Below the pieces are notes generated by a model. That model was not told the DNA's origin, did no database searches, and was given only the letters and a program-made list of their open reading frames with translations. A program made the position numbers and the translations under genes. 64,000 bases of DNA from an uncultured Clostridia bacterium. GTDB lineage: Bacteria > Bacillota > Clostridia > Christensenellales > CAG-314. Numbering within the stretch: position 1 is the first letter of the stretch; every line of letters begins with the position of its first letter. Below are positions 17,628 through 28,269 of the stretch, in pieces. The stretch spans positions 1 to 64,000 of the forward strand of contig CANQGO010000007.1 of assembly GCA_947623225.1 (NCBI GenBank), read 5' to 3'.

Positions 17628-18943
17628 CAGTACATTTCCACTCCGTCTTTGCCCACGTAGGCATACGCTATCTTGTGCTCGGCAGGCTGCTCGCTGCCTA
17701 TGACTATGGCGTCGGATATGAGCGTCTTCGCCTCGTCCAGTCCCTTGCCGTCACGGTGGAATACTTCGCACAGCACGTCGCCGCGGCGTACCTTGCTGCC
17801 TATGGCAACATGCATGATGACTCCGACGGAGAAGTCTATCTCGTCGCTCTTGGTCATGCGTCCGCCGCCCAGTCGCGTTACCGCTCTGCCTATATCCGCC
17901 GCCACCATAGATGTGACATACCCGTCGCAGGGCGATACCACGACGTCCCGCGTGCCTATCTCGAACCGCTCGGGGTGCAGTATGTAGTTTTCGTCACCGT
18001 GCTGCGCACGCACCATCTCGGCGAACTTCGCCAACGCTCTTCCGCTGTCTATCGCCGAGTCGAAGGCTTCCTCCGCACTCTGCAATGTATACTTGCCCGT
18101 CAATGCCAACAGCCTGAGAGCCACTTCCCGTATCTCGCGGTACAGACGGTTCTTTTTGCCCTTCAGCACGTCTACGATGCCTATGATCTCCAGCGAATTG
18201 CCCACGTGATCGGATAGCGGCTGCTGCATATCCGTGATGAGCGCGCCTATACGCTTGCCGGCTATGGTGCCTATGGCTACCATCTTTTTGGCAAGTTCCA
18301 ACGCACTCTCGGGATCCGGCATGAACGCGCCGCTGCCGTACTTGACGTCCAGCAGTATGGTGTCCGAGCCGCTTGCCAACTTTTTGCTCATTATACTTGC
18401 GCATATGAGCGGAATGGAATTGACCGTACCCGTCACGTCACGCAGCGCGTATATCTTCTTGTCCGCCGGCGCGAGATTGGCAGTCTGCCCTATCACCGCA
18501 CAGCCGACGCGCTTGACCACTTCGAAGAATTCCTCTTCGCTCAGTGCCGTGTCAAAGCCGGGTATGCTCTCCAGTTTGTCTATGGTCCCGCCGGTGAAGC
18601 CCAGTCCTCTGCCGCTCATCTTGGCTACGTACACTCCGCAGCATGCCAGTATGGGCGCGAGAGCCAGCGTCGTGCTGTCCCCTATGCCGCCGGTGGAGTG
18701 CTTGTCCACCACGATACCGCCCAGTGCCGACATGTCCACCACCTCGCCGCTGTGCAGCATGGCGTCCGTCATGGCAAATGTCTCCTCGTCCGTCATCCCG
18801 TTGAGCAGGATGGCCATCAGCAGCGCAGACATTTGATAGTCGGGAATGGTCCCGTCGGTGAATCCGTCTACAAAGAATTTTATCTGCTCGGCAGTCAACT
18901 CGCCGCCTACCTTCTTCTTCTCTATGATATCTATGATATTCAT
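17627..18943 (-). CDS. pdp: Pyrimidine-nucleoside (thymidine) phosphorylase
   Basis: DKHSTGGIGDSTTLALAPILA, KMSGRGLGFTGGTIDKLESIPGF. Confidence 0.95.
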   Translation of the reverse strand: MNIIDIIEKKKVGGELTAEQIKFFVDGFTDGTIPDYQMSALLMAILLNGMTDEETFAMTDAMLHSGEVVDMSALGGIVVDKHSTGGIGDSTTLALAPILACCGVYVAKMSGRGLGFTGGTIDKLESIPGFDTALSEEEFFEVVKRVGCAVIGQTANLAPADKKIYALRDVTGTVNSIPLICASIMSKKLASGSDTILLDVKYGSGAFMPDPESALELAKKMVAIGTIAGKRIGALITDMQQPLSDHVGNSLEIIGIVDVLKGKKNRLYREIREVALRLLALTGKYTLQSAEEAFDSAIDSGRALAKFAEMVRAQHGDENYILHPERFEIGTRDVVVSPCDGYVTSMVAADIGRAVTRLGGGRMTKSDEIDFSVGVIMHVAIGSKVRRGDVLCEVFHRDGKGLDEAKTLISDAIVIGSEQPAEHKIAYAYVGKDGVEMY

Positions 18944-19080
18944 TCCTTCGCTCCTCGCTTTTCCTCTTTGCCGCAGTTACCTGCGTCTTTTTTAATTATA
19001 CCATACATTTTCCCCTCATTCAATAGCCTTTTTGCGCATTTTTGCAACCAAAGCCCCGCTCTGCACGGTCCGGATATGAA

Positions 19081-19115
19081 ATACGCCTCCCGAGATCCCT
19101 TCCCGAGAGGCGTAT
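19081..19115 (-). terminator. Probable intrinsic terminator
   Basis: ATACGCCTC...GAGGCGTAT hairpin just after the 19127 ORF stop; short T-run. Confidence 0.5.
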
Positions 19116-19126
19116 GTGCTACTTTA

Positions 19127-20353
19127 TCAGCCGAATATATTGCGCAGGCGTTCTATCTTGTCCTCCGACAGCGTGCCGTTGTCCTCTATGCGATCTATCG
19201 CGTCCCGGATACTCTGCGTCTGCTCCTCCGTGAGATTGTCGGATATGTCGGACGCGCAACCCTCTATGATGGGCAACGCCAGACTGCTCTCGCCTATCTT
19301 GCCTACTATCTCGTCCGCTTGCTCCTCCGTGAGTACGTCCTGACGGGTGTAGTCATACAGGTCGCTGATGATACTGCCCTCTTTGAGGAACTCCACCTCG
19401 CTTATATCCAACCCGGACAAGTCGACGGGCAGATCGTTGGTTTGGCTGAGCGAGTTTATAAGAATGTTCAACGTGGCAAGCGCGTCGTCGGACATGCCCG
19501 ACTTGATATCGTCCAGATTCTTCAATATCTCCTGCAGATCCTCAAAGTTCCCCGACAGGATGATATCCGCAAAGTCCATATTGCTCAGCTTGATCATTTC
19601 CTTCGCCATCTGCACCGCACCGCTCAGCGAATCCACCAATGCCGGCAGGTTGGTATTCTTCCCCTCCGACATGGGCACTGTGGATATCCACTCAAATGGC
19701 TTGCCCGTCAGCTTGTCGTAGAATACGGCAATGCCGCTCTCGGGATACCCCGTCAGTGTCTGCATGATACTGAACTGTTCGTCTGCTCCCTGCTCGGAAC
19801 CTTCCGTCGTCTCACTTGACAGATCATTTGCCATAACGGCGACCTTGCCCACCTGCGTGAGCAGCCCCGACACCGCCATGCACAGCGCGACAGCTACCGC
19901 CGCTCCCTGCACCAAGCCTATCAGCCCGCCGAACAGCCTGTGTCTACGCACCTTTTCCTTGCGCTTCTCGCCGTGGCGGAATATGGCATTGCATATGGGC
20001 GAGACGATGATCCAGGTGAGCAGCAAGAGCAACAAGAAAAGTAAGATATAACTCACCACCTTGACTATGCTCTGCACCAGAGGTACGAGTATCTCGCTGA
20101 GATCCACGCCCTGCATCGCCTCCGTCAACGTATTGCACAGATACTCCATCCCAGTCATATCGGTGCCCGGCATCTTCATATTGGTGAGGGCGTTGCCCAA
20201 CGGTCCGCACAGCAACCCCGCCAGAATTATACACACCACCGTCACGACGGTACGCGCCAGCGAGCGTTTGAACCCGCGTATCAAGCCTACCAGTAAGCCT
20301 ATCACAACGGGCAACACCGTGAACACTAAGACCATCAACATTATAAAGTTCAT
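19127..20353 (-). CDS. CvpA-like membrane protein with large extracytoplasmic insert
   Basis: N-terminal VIGLLVGLIRGFKRSLARTVVTVV; additional TM helices (GGLIGLVQGAAVAVALCMAVSG). Confidence 0.5.
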   Translation of the reverse strand: MNFIMLMVLVFTVLPVVIGLLVGLIRGFKRSLARTVVTVVCIILAGLLCGPLGNALTNMKMPGTDMTGMEYLCNTLTEAMQGVDLSEILVPLVQSIVKVVSYILLFLLLLLLTWIIVSPICNAIFRHGEKRKEKVRRHRLFGGLIGLVQGAAVAVALCMAVSGLLTQVGKVAVMANDLSSETTEGSEQGADEQFSIMQTLTGYPESGIAVFYDKLTGKPFEWISTVPMSEGKNTNLPALVDSLSGAVQMAKEMIKLSNMDFADIILSGNFEDLQEILKNLDDIKSGMSDDALATLNILINSLSQTNDLPVDLSGLDISEVEFLKEGSIISDLYDYTRQDVLTEEQADEIVGKIGESSLALPIIEGCASDISDNLTEEQTQSIRDAIDRIEDNGTLSEDKIERLRNIFG

Positions 20354-20430
20354 TCCGTTTTCTACTCCTGTTTGTATTGTATTTTACCCGAATTTGCACT
20401 TCTTACACGTTTTTTTCAATTTTTTGCCGC

Positions 20431-20961
20431 TCAGCACGCGCTCGCATGCTTGGCAAGGAACTCCTCCATCGACACATGCGTATGCACCGGACGGTCAAGC
20501 GGATTGTACTTTTCCGTCTCGGGCAGAGTCACCATGGTATATTCGTCTCCGCCGCCGCTGTAGAAGCTGTGCGCGTCTCGGACGATCTTCTGTACATACC
20601 TTTTCTCGTTCACCCAGCCCGCTGTCGGCTCGCCTTCGCAGAATATTTCCAACTTCTCGCAGCCATAGAATGCGTCCTTTTCGATACTCTCCACGCTCGC
20701 GGGTATCCATATTGCGCACAGCTCTTTGCACCCGGCAAACGCCCTCGTGCCTATACTGTTCAGCCCGCTGTTCAGCAGCACGCACTTCAGCGCAGACCCC
20801 GCGCAGCAACCGCCGTTGATACTCACCGTATTGTCCGGCGTAGCGACGAATTGGGCACTTTGCGCGCTCAGCCTCACCGCTATCACGCCGTCGGTGCTCG
20901 ATTGCACATTGAAACTGCCCTCTTTGGCGAAAATTTTATCGAATTCCTCCTGGATCTTCAT
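20431..20961 (-). CDS. BspA-type leucine-rich repeat protein (small, no signal peptide)
   Basis: LNSIGTRAFAGCKELCAIWIPASVESIEKDAFYGCEKLEIFC repeats. Confidence 0.75.
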   Translation of the reverse strand: MKIQEEFDKIFAKEGSFNVQSSTDGVIAVRLSAQSAQFVATPDNTVSINGGCCAGSALKCVLLNSGLNSIGTRAFAGCKELCAIWIPASVESIEKDAFYGCEKLEIFCEGEPTAGWVNEKRYVQKIVRDAHSFYSGGGDEYTMVTLPETEKYNPLDRPVHTHVSMEEFLAKHASAC

Positions 20962-21129
20962 ATCCCTCTCCTTGCCGTGTGTTGGCGTCATACCGTAATT
21001 ATAACAAATTATACACAAATGTGTCAATTTAATTACAGCGTTCGCCGTTTAAGTGCCGACGGCTCTGCATACAAGAATTCCCGCCGGAAGGGACCGACGG
21101 GAATGTAGTTACGCTGTAACGATAGTAGC

Positions 21130-22197
21130 TTACTCGCAAAGTTGAGCGAAGTACTTGATGGTGCGGACCATCTGAGAAGTGTAGCTGTTTTCGTTGTCGT
21201 ACCAGGAGACTACCTGCACCTGATATGTGTCGTCGTCCAGCTTCTGCACCATGGTCTGCGTAGCGTCGAAGATGGAACCGTGAGTATCGCCGATCACGTC
21301 GCTGCTGACGATCTGATCCTCATTGTATCCGAAGCTCTCGCTCTCTCTGCTCTTCATGAAGGCGTTAATGCTCTCCTTCGTGATATCGTGACCCTTCACT
21401 ACCGCCACGAGGATGGTCGTGCTGCCGGTGCAGACGGGAACGCGCTGCGCACTGCCGATGAGTTTCTTGTCCAGTTCGGGAATGACCAGACCGATAGCCT
21501 TGGCTGCGCCTGTGGAGTTGGGAACGATATTGCAAGCGGCTGCACGCGCACGGCGAAGGTCGCCCTTACGATGCGGACCGTCCAGCACCATCTGATCGCC
21601 CGTGTATGCGTGTACCGTAGTCATGATACCGGAGACGATGGGAGCATAGTCGTTCAGAGCCTTTGCCATGGGAGCCAGGCAGTTGGTCGTGCAGCTTGCC
21701 GCGGATATGATCGTATCGGAGGGAGTCAGGATACCTTCGTTCACGCCGTATACGACTGTGGGCAGATCGTTGCCTGCGGGAGCGGAGATGATGACTCTCT
21801 TCGCACCTGCGTCTATATGAGCCTGCGCTTTGGCTTTGCTGGTGTAGAAGCCCGTGCACTCCAGCACTACGTCTACTCTGAGCCTTCTCCAGGGCAGTTT
21901 CTCCGCCTTAGCCTCGGCGTAGATATTGATGGTCTTGCCGTTGACGGTGAGCGTACCGGGAGTGATCACCTTCTTGCCGTCCTCGGACATTACCGGCTCG
22001 GTGCTGCTGACGGTGTCAGCCAACTCGTAACGCTTCTGAGCCGTGTCGTACTTCAGCAGATGCGCGAGCATCTTGGGGCTGGTCAGGTCGTTGATGGCGA
22101 CGATCTCATATCCCTTCGCTCCGAACATCTGACGAAATGCAAGACGTCCTATCCGTCCAAAGCCGTTGATTGCAACTCTTACTTTTTTCTGTGCCAT
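21130..22197 (-). CDS. gap: Glyceraldehyde-3-phosphate dehydrogenase
   Basis: [51 protein letters not shown]. Confidence 0.97.
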   Translation of the reverse strand: MAQKKVRVAINGFGRIGRLAFRQMFGAKGYEIVAINDLTSPKMLAHLLKYDTAQKRYELADTVSSTEPVMSEDGKKVITPGTLTVNGKTINIYAEAKAEKLPWRRLRVDVVLECTGFYTSKAKAQAHIDAGAKRVIISAPAGNDLPTVVYGVNEGILTPSDTIISAASCTTNCLAPMAKALNDYAPIVSGIMTTVHAYTGDQMVLDGPHRKGDLRRARAAACNIVPNSTGAAKAIGLVIPELDKKLIGSAQRVPVCTGSTTILVAVVKGHDITKESINAFMKSRESESFGYNEDQIVSSDVIGDTHGSIFDATQTMVQKLDDDTYQVQVVSWYDNENSYTSQMVRTIKYFAQLCE

Positions 22198-22421
22198 TGT
22201 GAGATTCCTCCAAAAAATTTTTAGTTGGTTTTGCAATACTTCTTTACTAAAAATACGTATTGTGGTACAATATCCTTAACGGAATATGCCCTTAGGTGTC
22301 CAGATCCACCATTTCAAATTATAGCACAAGGCAAAAACTTTGACAATATCCTATCGATATTTTTTTGCCATAAAATTCCGTTTCACTTTGTATAGAATAT
22401 ATTTATGTCGGAGGAATCACT

Positions 22422-23357
22422 ATGCCACTCGTTACAACCACAGAAATGTTCAAAAAGGCGTATGCAGGAGGCTACGCCATAGGCGCGTTCAATGTCAACG
22501 ACATGGAGATGGTCCAGGCCATCGTCGAGGCAGCCAACGAATGTCACTCTCCCGTGATACTGCAGGTATCCGCAGGCGCGCGCAAGTACGCCAATCCCGT
22601 CTACCTCAGGCACCTCGTGCAGGCAGCCGTGGAGACGACGGATATCCCCATCGCTCTGCACCTGGATCACGGCGCGGATTTCGATATCTGCAAAGCGTCC
22701 ATAGACGGCGGCTTCACCTCCGTCATGATAGACGCCAGTTCCAAGCCCTGGGAGGAAAATATAGCCGTCACGCGTAGCGTCGTGGAGTACGCGCATGCGC
22801 ACGGTGTAGTCGTCGAGGCAGAGTTGGGTAAGCTCGCAGGCGTAGAGGACGACGTACATGTAGAGGCTGCCGACGCACTGTTCACCAGCCCCGACGAGGT
22901 GGAAGAGTTCACCGCCCGCACCGGCATAGACAGCCTCGCCATAGCCATCGGCACCAGCCACGGAGCATACAAGTTCAAGCCCGGTCAGGATCCCAAACTG
23001 CGCCTGGATATTCTGGAAGAGGTAGGCAGACGCCTGCCCGGCTTCCCCATCGTACTGCACGGAGCCAGCAGCGTGCCACAGGACAAGGTGGCATTGGTCA
23101 ACAAGTACGGCGGCGATATGCCCAACGCCATCGGTATCCCCGAGAGCGAACTGCGCAAGGCCGCACGTATGGCAGTATGCAAGATCAATATAGACAGCGA
23201 CCTGCGTGTGAGCTTCACCGCCGCAGTACGCAAGCACTTCGCCGAGAACCCCTCTCACTTCGACCCCAGACAGTACCTGGGCGACGCCCGCGCCATGATG
23301 AAAGAGATGGTCAAGCACAAGATCACCGACGTGCTGGGCAGTGCGGACAAGGCATGA
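22422..23357 (+). CDS. fba: Class II fructose-bisphosphate aldolase
   Basis: YAIGAFNVNDMEMVQAIV, ALHLDHGADFDICKASIDGGFTSVMIDAS, GTSHGAYKF. Confidence 0.96.
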   Translation: MPLVTTTEMFKKAYAGGYAIGAFNVNDMEMVQAIVEAANECHSPVILQVSAGARKYANPVYLRHLVQAAVETTDIPIALHLDHGADFDICKASIDGGFTSVMIDASSKPWEENIAVTRSVVEYAHAHGVVVEAELGKLAGVEDDVHVEAADALFTSPDEVEEFTARTGIDSLAIAIGTSHGAYKFKPGQDPKLRLDILEEVGRRLPGFPIVLHGASSVPQDKVALVNKYGGDMPNAIGIPESELRKAARMAVCKINIDSDLRVSFTAAVRKHFAENPSHFDPRQYLGDARAMMKEMVKHKITDVLGSADKA

Positions 23358-23416
23358 CGTCCTGCATATAAGAGGCCCCCACCGCTCGACCAAGCGGTGC
23401 AAAAATTGTTCAAACG

Positions 23417-23453
23417 AAAAACGACTTGATACTGCGTGTTTCAAGTCGTTTTT
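23417..23453. terminator. Bidirectional intrinsic terminator
   Basis: AAAAACGACTTGA-tactgcgtgtt-TCAAGTCGTTTTT between convergent genes. Confidence 0.85.
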
Positions 23454-23476
23454 AGATATGTTTTTCGTATACTCTG

Positions 23477-24064
23477 TCACAGCGGACTGGGGTAATACTT
23501 CTTGGGCAGACGTCTGAGCCTGTCCGCCGCTTCCCTTGCCTTCTCGTGACCCTTTGCCGCCGCCTTTTCGTACCACTCGAGTGCTCTCACCGCGTCCCTC
23601 GAATCCCGCTCGTCCGGATACCATTCCAGTTGCGTCCTGTACTTGCCGAGCAATATGGACGCGCTGTACTTTTCATAGATCACGCCCAGTTGGTACATGG
23701 CCTCCACATTGCCGAGTTCGGCGGCTTTTTTGTAATACCGTATGGCAAATTCCCTGTTTTGAGACATTTGAAATGTCTTGTCGCCGCGGTCATACGCCGA
23801 GCCCATCATCAGCAAAGCGGGCATATAGTTACCGCCAGCGGCACCGCTCAGCCATCTGCCTCCAAGTTGTGCGCACGTCAATTGTTCGAAATACGGCAGT
23901 CTGTAGTATAACTTCTGATACAGCAATGCCAATTCGTACTTTGTCTCGGGATCGTCACTGCTTTCCACCTTCTGCTCGAGCGCGTCTATCTTTTGCAGCA
24001 GTTCCCTTGTACTGTCGTCACTTACCGGAAATGAGTAAAATGCCTTGGTCGTATAATATTCCAT
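23477..24064 (-). CDS. Sel1-repeat protein
   Basis: AIRYYKKAAELGNVEAMYQLGVIY, ALEWYEKAAAKGHEKAREAADRL. Confidence 0.85.
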   Translation of the reverse strand: MEYYTTKAFYSFPVSDDSTRELLQKIDALEQKVESSDDPETKYELALLYQKLYYRLPYFEQLTCAQLGGRWLSGAAGGNYMPALLMMGSAYDRGDKTFQMSQNREFAIRYYKKAAELGNVEAMYQLGVIYEKYSASILLGKYRTQLEWYPDERDSRDAVRALEWYEKAAAKGHEKAREAADRLRRLPKKYYPSPL

Positions 24065-24092
24065 CGTCACTGCTCCTGTATATATCGGCGCG

Positions 24093-24746
24093 TCAGTCTA
24101 TGATGCCTAACTTCCACAATTTTTCCTTCGCCAGCGTATCGCCCGCGTCTCTTGCACGGCGATAGTATGCTATGGCTTTGTCTTTGTCTCTGCTCATATA
24201 GTAGTCGCCCAGACGATGATATGCGCCCGGATAGTTCAGCGCGGCTCCCTTGTTGCAGTAGAACAGCCCGAGATTTTCGTCGCGCGGCACTATCTTGCCT
24301 TCCAGATATATATTCGCCAGACGGGATATGGCATATATGTAGTTCTGGTCGGCGGCTTTCTTGTACCAGGCTATGGCTGCCAGCGGAAAGTCCTTCTCCA
24401 GCCGCAGTCCGAGACGGTACTGCCCCTCTGCCACGCCCATCTGAGCCAATTCCTCGTACAACTTGGTTATCCAATCATACGGTTGCTGCTCCGTAGTCCA
24501 TATCTCCGCCTGCCTCAGCATGGCGAGCGCGTTCTTCATACTCACCGCACGCGCCAACCAGGAACGGGACTTGCTGCGATACTCACGCTGCGCGTCGTAC
24601 TCCCCTATTCCCGACAGAGAGTCATACAGCCTGTACAGCAGCCAGGCGGCGTTGCCGTCTCCCGCTTCCGCTTTGGGCGTCAGCTCCTCTATGCTCTTTT
24701 TGGGATTTCCCGAATACTTGCTGTAGTCGTCCTTGTATGCGTCCAT
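24093..24746 (-). CDS. Sel1-repeat protein (paralogous neighbour)
   Basis: AIAWYKKAADQNYIYAISRLANIYLEGK, AYYRRARDAGDTLAKEKLWKLG. Confidence 0.85.
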   Translation of the reverse strand: MDAYKDDYSKYSGNPKKSIEELTPKAEAGDGNAAWLLYRLYDSLSGIGEYDAQREYRSKSRSWLARAVSMKNALAMLRQAEIWTTEQQPYDWITKLYEELAQMGVAEGQYRLGLRLEKDFPLAAIAWYKKAADQNYIYAISRLANIYLEGKIVPRDENLGLFYCNKGAALNYPGAYHRLGDYYMSRDKDKAIAYYRRARDAGDTLAKEKLWKLGIID

Positions 24747-24850
24747 GACAGATATCCTCCTTCACTGCCGCACGTTTCCGTATGTAAGGGCATACCCTCA
24801 CGGCAACTGCGGCACTTGTGTTATAATTATTACATATTACGCCGTCGTTG

Positions 24851-25642
24851 TCAACGGTCGTTCGTGTATTTGTCTGCAGCCTCCACGTCGTACACCAACG
24901 GCTTGCCGTATACCCGCTCGTAGACCTCTACCCACTTGGCATAGCACTCGTTGCACATATCTTCGGCGTTTTGCTTGTCCGTCTCTCCCTCTGTCGGGTA
25001 GATAGGCTCCAATATATTTACAACGGCGTGCTTGCACCTGCCCTCAAACGTCACGAATAGTGGTATGACGGGCACATGGAACTTCGCCGCATAGCGAAAC
25101 GCGCCCGTCTTGAGGGGACGCGGCTTTTCGTAATGCTGCCACAGTGCCTCTTCGGGATAGAAGTTGACTACCGCACCGTTGTCCAGCAGGGTACGGAGAG
25201 TCTCGGACAACTTTTTCTGTGCGGCATATCCGCCGCCGAGGGACAGGAATCCGGCACGGCGCAGGATAAAACCGCCCAACCCCTTTTTGTTGTTGTGCGG
25301 TGCGCCGGTGTGGTAACTCCGATAGTGCCCTATCGCCTGCTTGACGAAGAGCGTATCCAACACGGATATGTGATTGCATACGCATATCGCTCCGTCGATA
25401 CCCTTGATATTTTTCCTGCCGCGTATCCTCAGCCCGTAGCGAAAGAGACAGAGTACCGGACCGAAAAGGAATGTCACCGTACGGCAAAACAGGCAGGACA
25501 TACGATAGAAAAAGTTCGTCCGTACGTACTTGTAGTCGCCGTCGGGCATTATATACCGCTTGCCTTGCGGCAGATAGTCCACGTCGAAGGCTCCCTCCGC
25601 CTCCAGCCTGCTAATTAACCGATTGCGTTTCTTCTTTCTCAA
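24851..25642 (-). CDS. 1-acyl-glycerol-3-phosphate acyltransferase-like (PlsC)
   Basis: CVCNHISVLDTLFV (NHxxxxD) and FYPEEALW motif. Confidence 0.88.
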   Translation of the reverse strand: MRKKKRNRLISRLEAEGAFDVDYLPQGKRYIMPDGDYKYVRTNFFYRMSCLFCRTVTFLFGPVLCLFRYGLRIRGRKNIKGIDGAICVCNHISVLDTLFVKQAIGHYRSYHTGAPHNNKKGLGGFILRRAGFLSLGGGYAAQKKLSETLRTLLDNGAVVNFYPEEALWQHYEKPRPLKTGAFRYAAKFHVPVIPLFVTFEGRCKHAVVNILEPIYPTEGETDKQNAEDMCNECYAKWVEVYERVYGKPLVYDVEAADKYTNDR

Positions 25643-26816
25643 TTTTGTGCTTGACCTGCTCGTATACTATATCCGCGATCTGCTCGCCGCCGTCCACCGT
25701 CTTGTTGATATGCTCGGCTATGGCTTGTCGACAGCCGTCCAGCGCGGAAGGATCCGCTATATATTCGTTGATGAGTTTCAATGCCGTTTTTCGGTGAAAA
25801 GCCGTGACTCCGCACCCGTAATGATTTACGAACAGCCTGCATGTGGCGCGTTCTATGGGATGAGGACAGAAGTCCACCATGACGGGCGTCCCCACGAACA
25901 GACTGTCCAGTATGGCGTTGGGTCCTGCTTTGGTCACGAACAGATCGCACGCGGCATAGTACTCGTATATCTTCTCCGTGAAGCGGATAGGTATGAGCGT
26001 GATATTGCTCGGTACCTGCTCCGCCAGACGCGCCGTTTTCTCGTACAACTTCTCGTTTTTCCCCGCGAGGAATACTATCGTCAGCGGCTGACGGACATGC
26101 TTGACCAGATATCTGCAATACTTCGCAGACTTGGACAGCGCGTACGCCCCGTCGGCTATCATGATACAGAACTTGTCCTGCGGTATGCCGTACTTCTCGC
26201 GGCATTGCTGCTTGGTCATAGAGAATTCACGTACGCACTTACGCACCGTGAAGTACACTTGCCGCACCTTGGAGTAGTCGAATTTGCGCTTGCGTATAGC
26301 CTCCGTGCTGGCGAGACTATTGTTGGTGATGAATACGTCGCAGCGTCTGTCCCACCATACGTGGACGTTGTTGTCCGGGTTGTAACTGATGACCGTCACT
26401 TCCCTCTCCGAGGCATAGCGACGCTTGTACTCCATCGCGCAAAACGTCACGAAGTAGTGCGTGGATATGATCACGTCCGGCTGCCGTGCATGGAACGCCT
26501 CTACCAGTTCATTGACCGCCTTGCGGAAGAATACGTGATGGACGAGGTTCATAAACGGCCTCTTGCCGAGATTCATCACGGCGAATATCATATCGCCGTA
26601 GTGCCAGTATTTATTGGTTGCCTTTGTCTGATTGATGAGAAATCGTTCGAATTTGATAAGCGTCTGATCGTGGTCGTCCTCCATTATCTTCGATTCGACG
26701 ATCTCCATCTCGTCACCGTACCTGTTCTTCAAGCCGTCGGCTATAGCCTGCGCGGACATGATATGCCCGAATCCGGACTCTATGTACGTGACGAGTATGC
26801 GCGGTTTTTGTTCCAT
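25611..26816 (-). CDS. Glycosyltransferase, MGDG synthase/processive diacylglycerol glucosyltransferase-like
   Basis: GFGHIMSAQAIADGL N-terminus, CDLFVTKAGPNAILDSLFVGTPVMV C-terminal GT28-like segment. Confidence 0.8.
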   Translation of the reverse strand: MEQKPRILVTYIESGFGHIMSAQAIADGLKNRYGDEMEIVESKIMEDDHDQTLIKFERFLINQTKATNKYWHYGDMIFAVMNLGKRPFMNLVHHVFFRKAVNELVEAFHARQPDVIISTHYFVTFCAMEYKRRYASEREVTVISYNPDNNVHVWWDRRCDVFITNNSLASTEAIRKRKFDYSKVRQVYFTVRKCVREFSMTKQQCREKYGIPQDKFCIMIADGAYALSKSAKYCRYLVKHVRQPLTIVFLAGKNEKLYEKTARLAEQVPSNITLIPIRFTEKIYEYYAACDLFVTKAGPNAILDSLFVGTPVMVDFCPHPIERATCRLFVNHYGCGVTAFHRKTALKLINEYIADPSALDGCRQAIAEHINKTVDGGEQIADIVYEQVKHKIEKEETQSVN

Positions 26817-27030
26817 ATTATCTACCTGTGTGCTTTTTCCTTTGTCGAGTTTGCCTTCCCGACGGGATCTGCCCTATTGCATTTTGCCCGTCATTCCGAC
26901 TCGTCTATGATACACTCCCATTGTCAAAATAAAGTAAACTTCGACGGTTTTCTCCCGTCAAAAATACCTGCCGAATCACTCCGCGAGCATATCGGCAGAT
27001 ATATCCTGTTCATCTACGACTGCGGATAAG

Positions 27031-28251
27031 TTATCTGAACTCCCTGTACAACTCCACCAGCTGCAGCAGCACCTCGAGACACTTGTCCATTTCTTCCCCT
27101 ATGGCGTACTCGTACCTGCCGTGGCAGTTGTATCCGCCCGTGAAGAGATTGGGACAGGGCAATCCCTCGTAGCTCAGTCTCGCGCCGTCGGTACCGCCGC
27201 GTATGGGCACCACTTTTGGCGCGACGCCTGCGCGCTCCATAGCCTTCTCGGCATTTTCCACCAGATGGATATGCGGCAGTATCTTTTCCTTCATGTTGTA
27301 GTAACTGTCCTCTATATCCGCCGACACGGTGCCATCGCCGTACTTGTCATTCAGAAAAGCGACTATCCGACGGAAAAGTTCCTTCTTTTGCTCGAACTTG
27401 CCCTTGTCGTGATCGCGGATGATATAGTACGCCGTCGCGCCGTCGCAGGTGCCCTGCATACTGTCCAGATGGAAAAAGCCTTCATATCCGCTCGTATAGC
27501 GGGGATTCTGCTCTACCGGCAGCATACCCTGCAATTCCATCAATATGAGGTTGGCATTCACCATTATATCCTTGGCAGAGCCGGGATGCACGGACATGCC
27601 CTTGACCTTCACCTTGGCAGACGCCGCGTTGAAGTTCTCGTATTCCAACTCGCCCAGTCCGCCACCGTCCACGGTGTATGCTCCGTCAGCGTCGAAACGC
27701 GCCACGTCGAAGAAGTCCGTGCCCCGTCCCACTTCCTCGTCGGGAGTGAAGGCTATGCGTATGGTGCCGTGCTCGATCGTGTTGGAGGCGAGTATCTCGG
27801 CAAGCGTCATTATGGCTGCTACTCCCGCCTTGTCATCCGCGCCCAGCAGCGTCCTTCCGTCCGAGCTGATGACGGTCTGTCCCACATGACGGAGCAGATC
27901 GGGGAATTGCTTGGGCGAGAGCACATACCCGTCGGCAAGGCGTATGTCTTTGCCGTTGTAGTTCTCCGTCACCACCGCATGTACGTCCTTGCCGCTGACG
28001 GCTGAGGAGGTATCCACATGGGCTATGAAGCCCAACTTGTATCCGCCGCTCTTCACATTGGCGGGGATGGTGGCGTAGACATATCCGTATTCGTCCATGT
28101 CCGCTTGTATGCCCATGTCCGTCAGCTCGTCACGGAGCATACGCAGCAGGACTTTTTGCTTGTCACTGCTGGGAAATTGCTCCACGTCGGGCACAGACTC
28201 GGTGTCTATTCCCACATATTTTATAAACCTTTTCAGTAACTTTTCGTTCAT
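27031..28251 (-). CDS. pepT: Peptidase T (tripeptidase)
   Basis: LGFIAHVDTSSAVSG, LLGADDKAGVAAIM, PIRGGTDGARLSYEGLPCPNLFTGG. Confidence 0.96.
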   Translation of the reverse strand: MNEKLLKRFIKYVGIDTESVPDVEQFPSSDKQKVLLRMLRDELTDMGIQADMDEYGYVYATIPANVKSGGYKLGFIAHVDTSSAVSGKDVHAVVTENYNGKDIRLADGYVLSPKQFPDLLRHVGQTVISSDGRTLLGADDKAGVAAIMTLAEILASNTIEHGTIRIAFTPDEEVGRGTDFFDVARFDADGAYTVDGGGLGELEYENFNAASAKVKVKGMSVHPGSAKDIMVNANLILMELQGMLPVEQNPRYTSGYEGFFHLDSMQGTCDGATAYYIIRDHDKGKFEQKKELFRRIVAFLNDKYGDGTVSADIEDSYYNMKEKILPHIHLVENAEKAMERAGVAPKVVPIRGGTDGARLSYEGLPCPNLFTGGYNCHGRYEYAIGEEMDKCLEVLLQLVELYREFR

Positions 28252-28269
28252 GTTCCACCTCGATCGACC

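Noticed and set aside
22383-23624. 413-aa minus-strand ORF
   Set aside because: Antisense to fba and its flanks; no coding evidence.
25623-27029. 468-aa plus-strand ORF
   Set aside because: Antisense to the MGDG-synthase-like glycosyltransferase.
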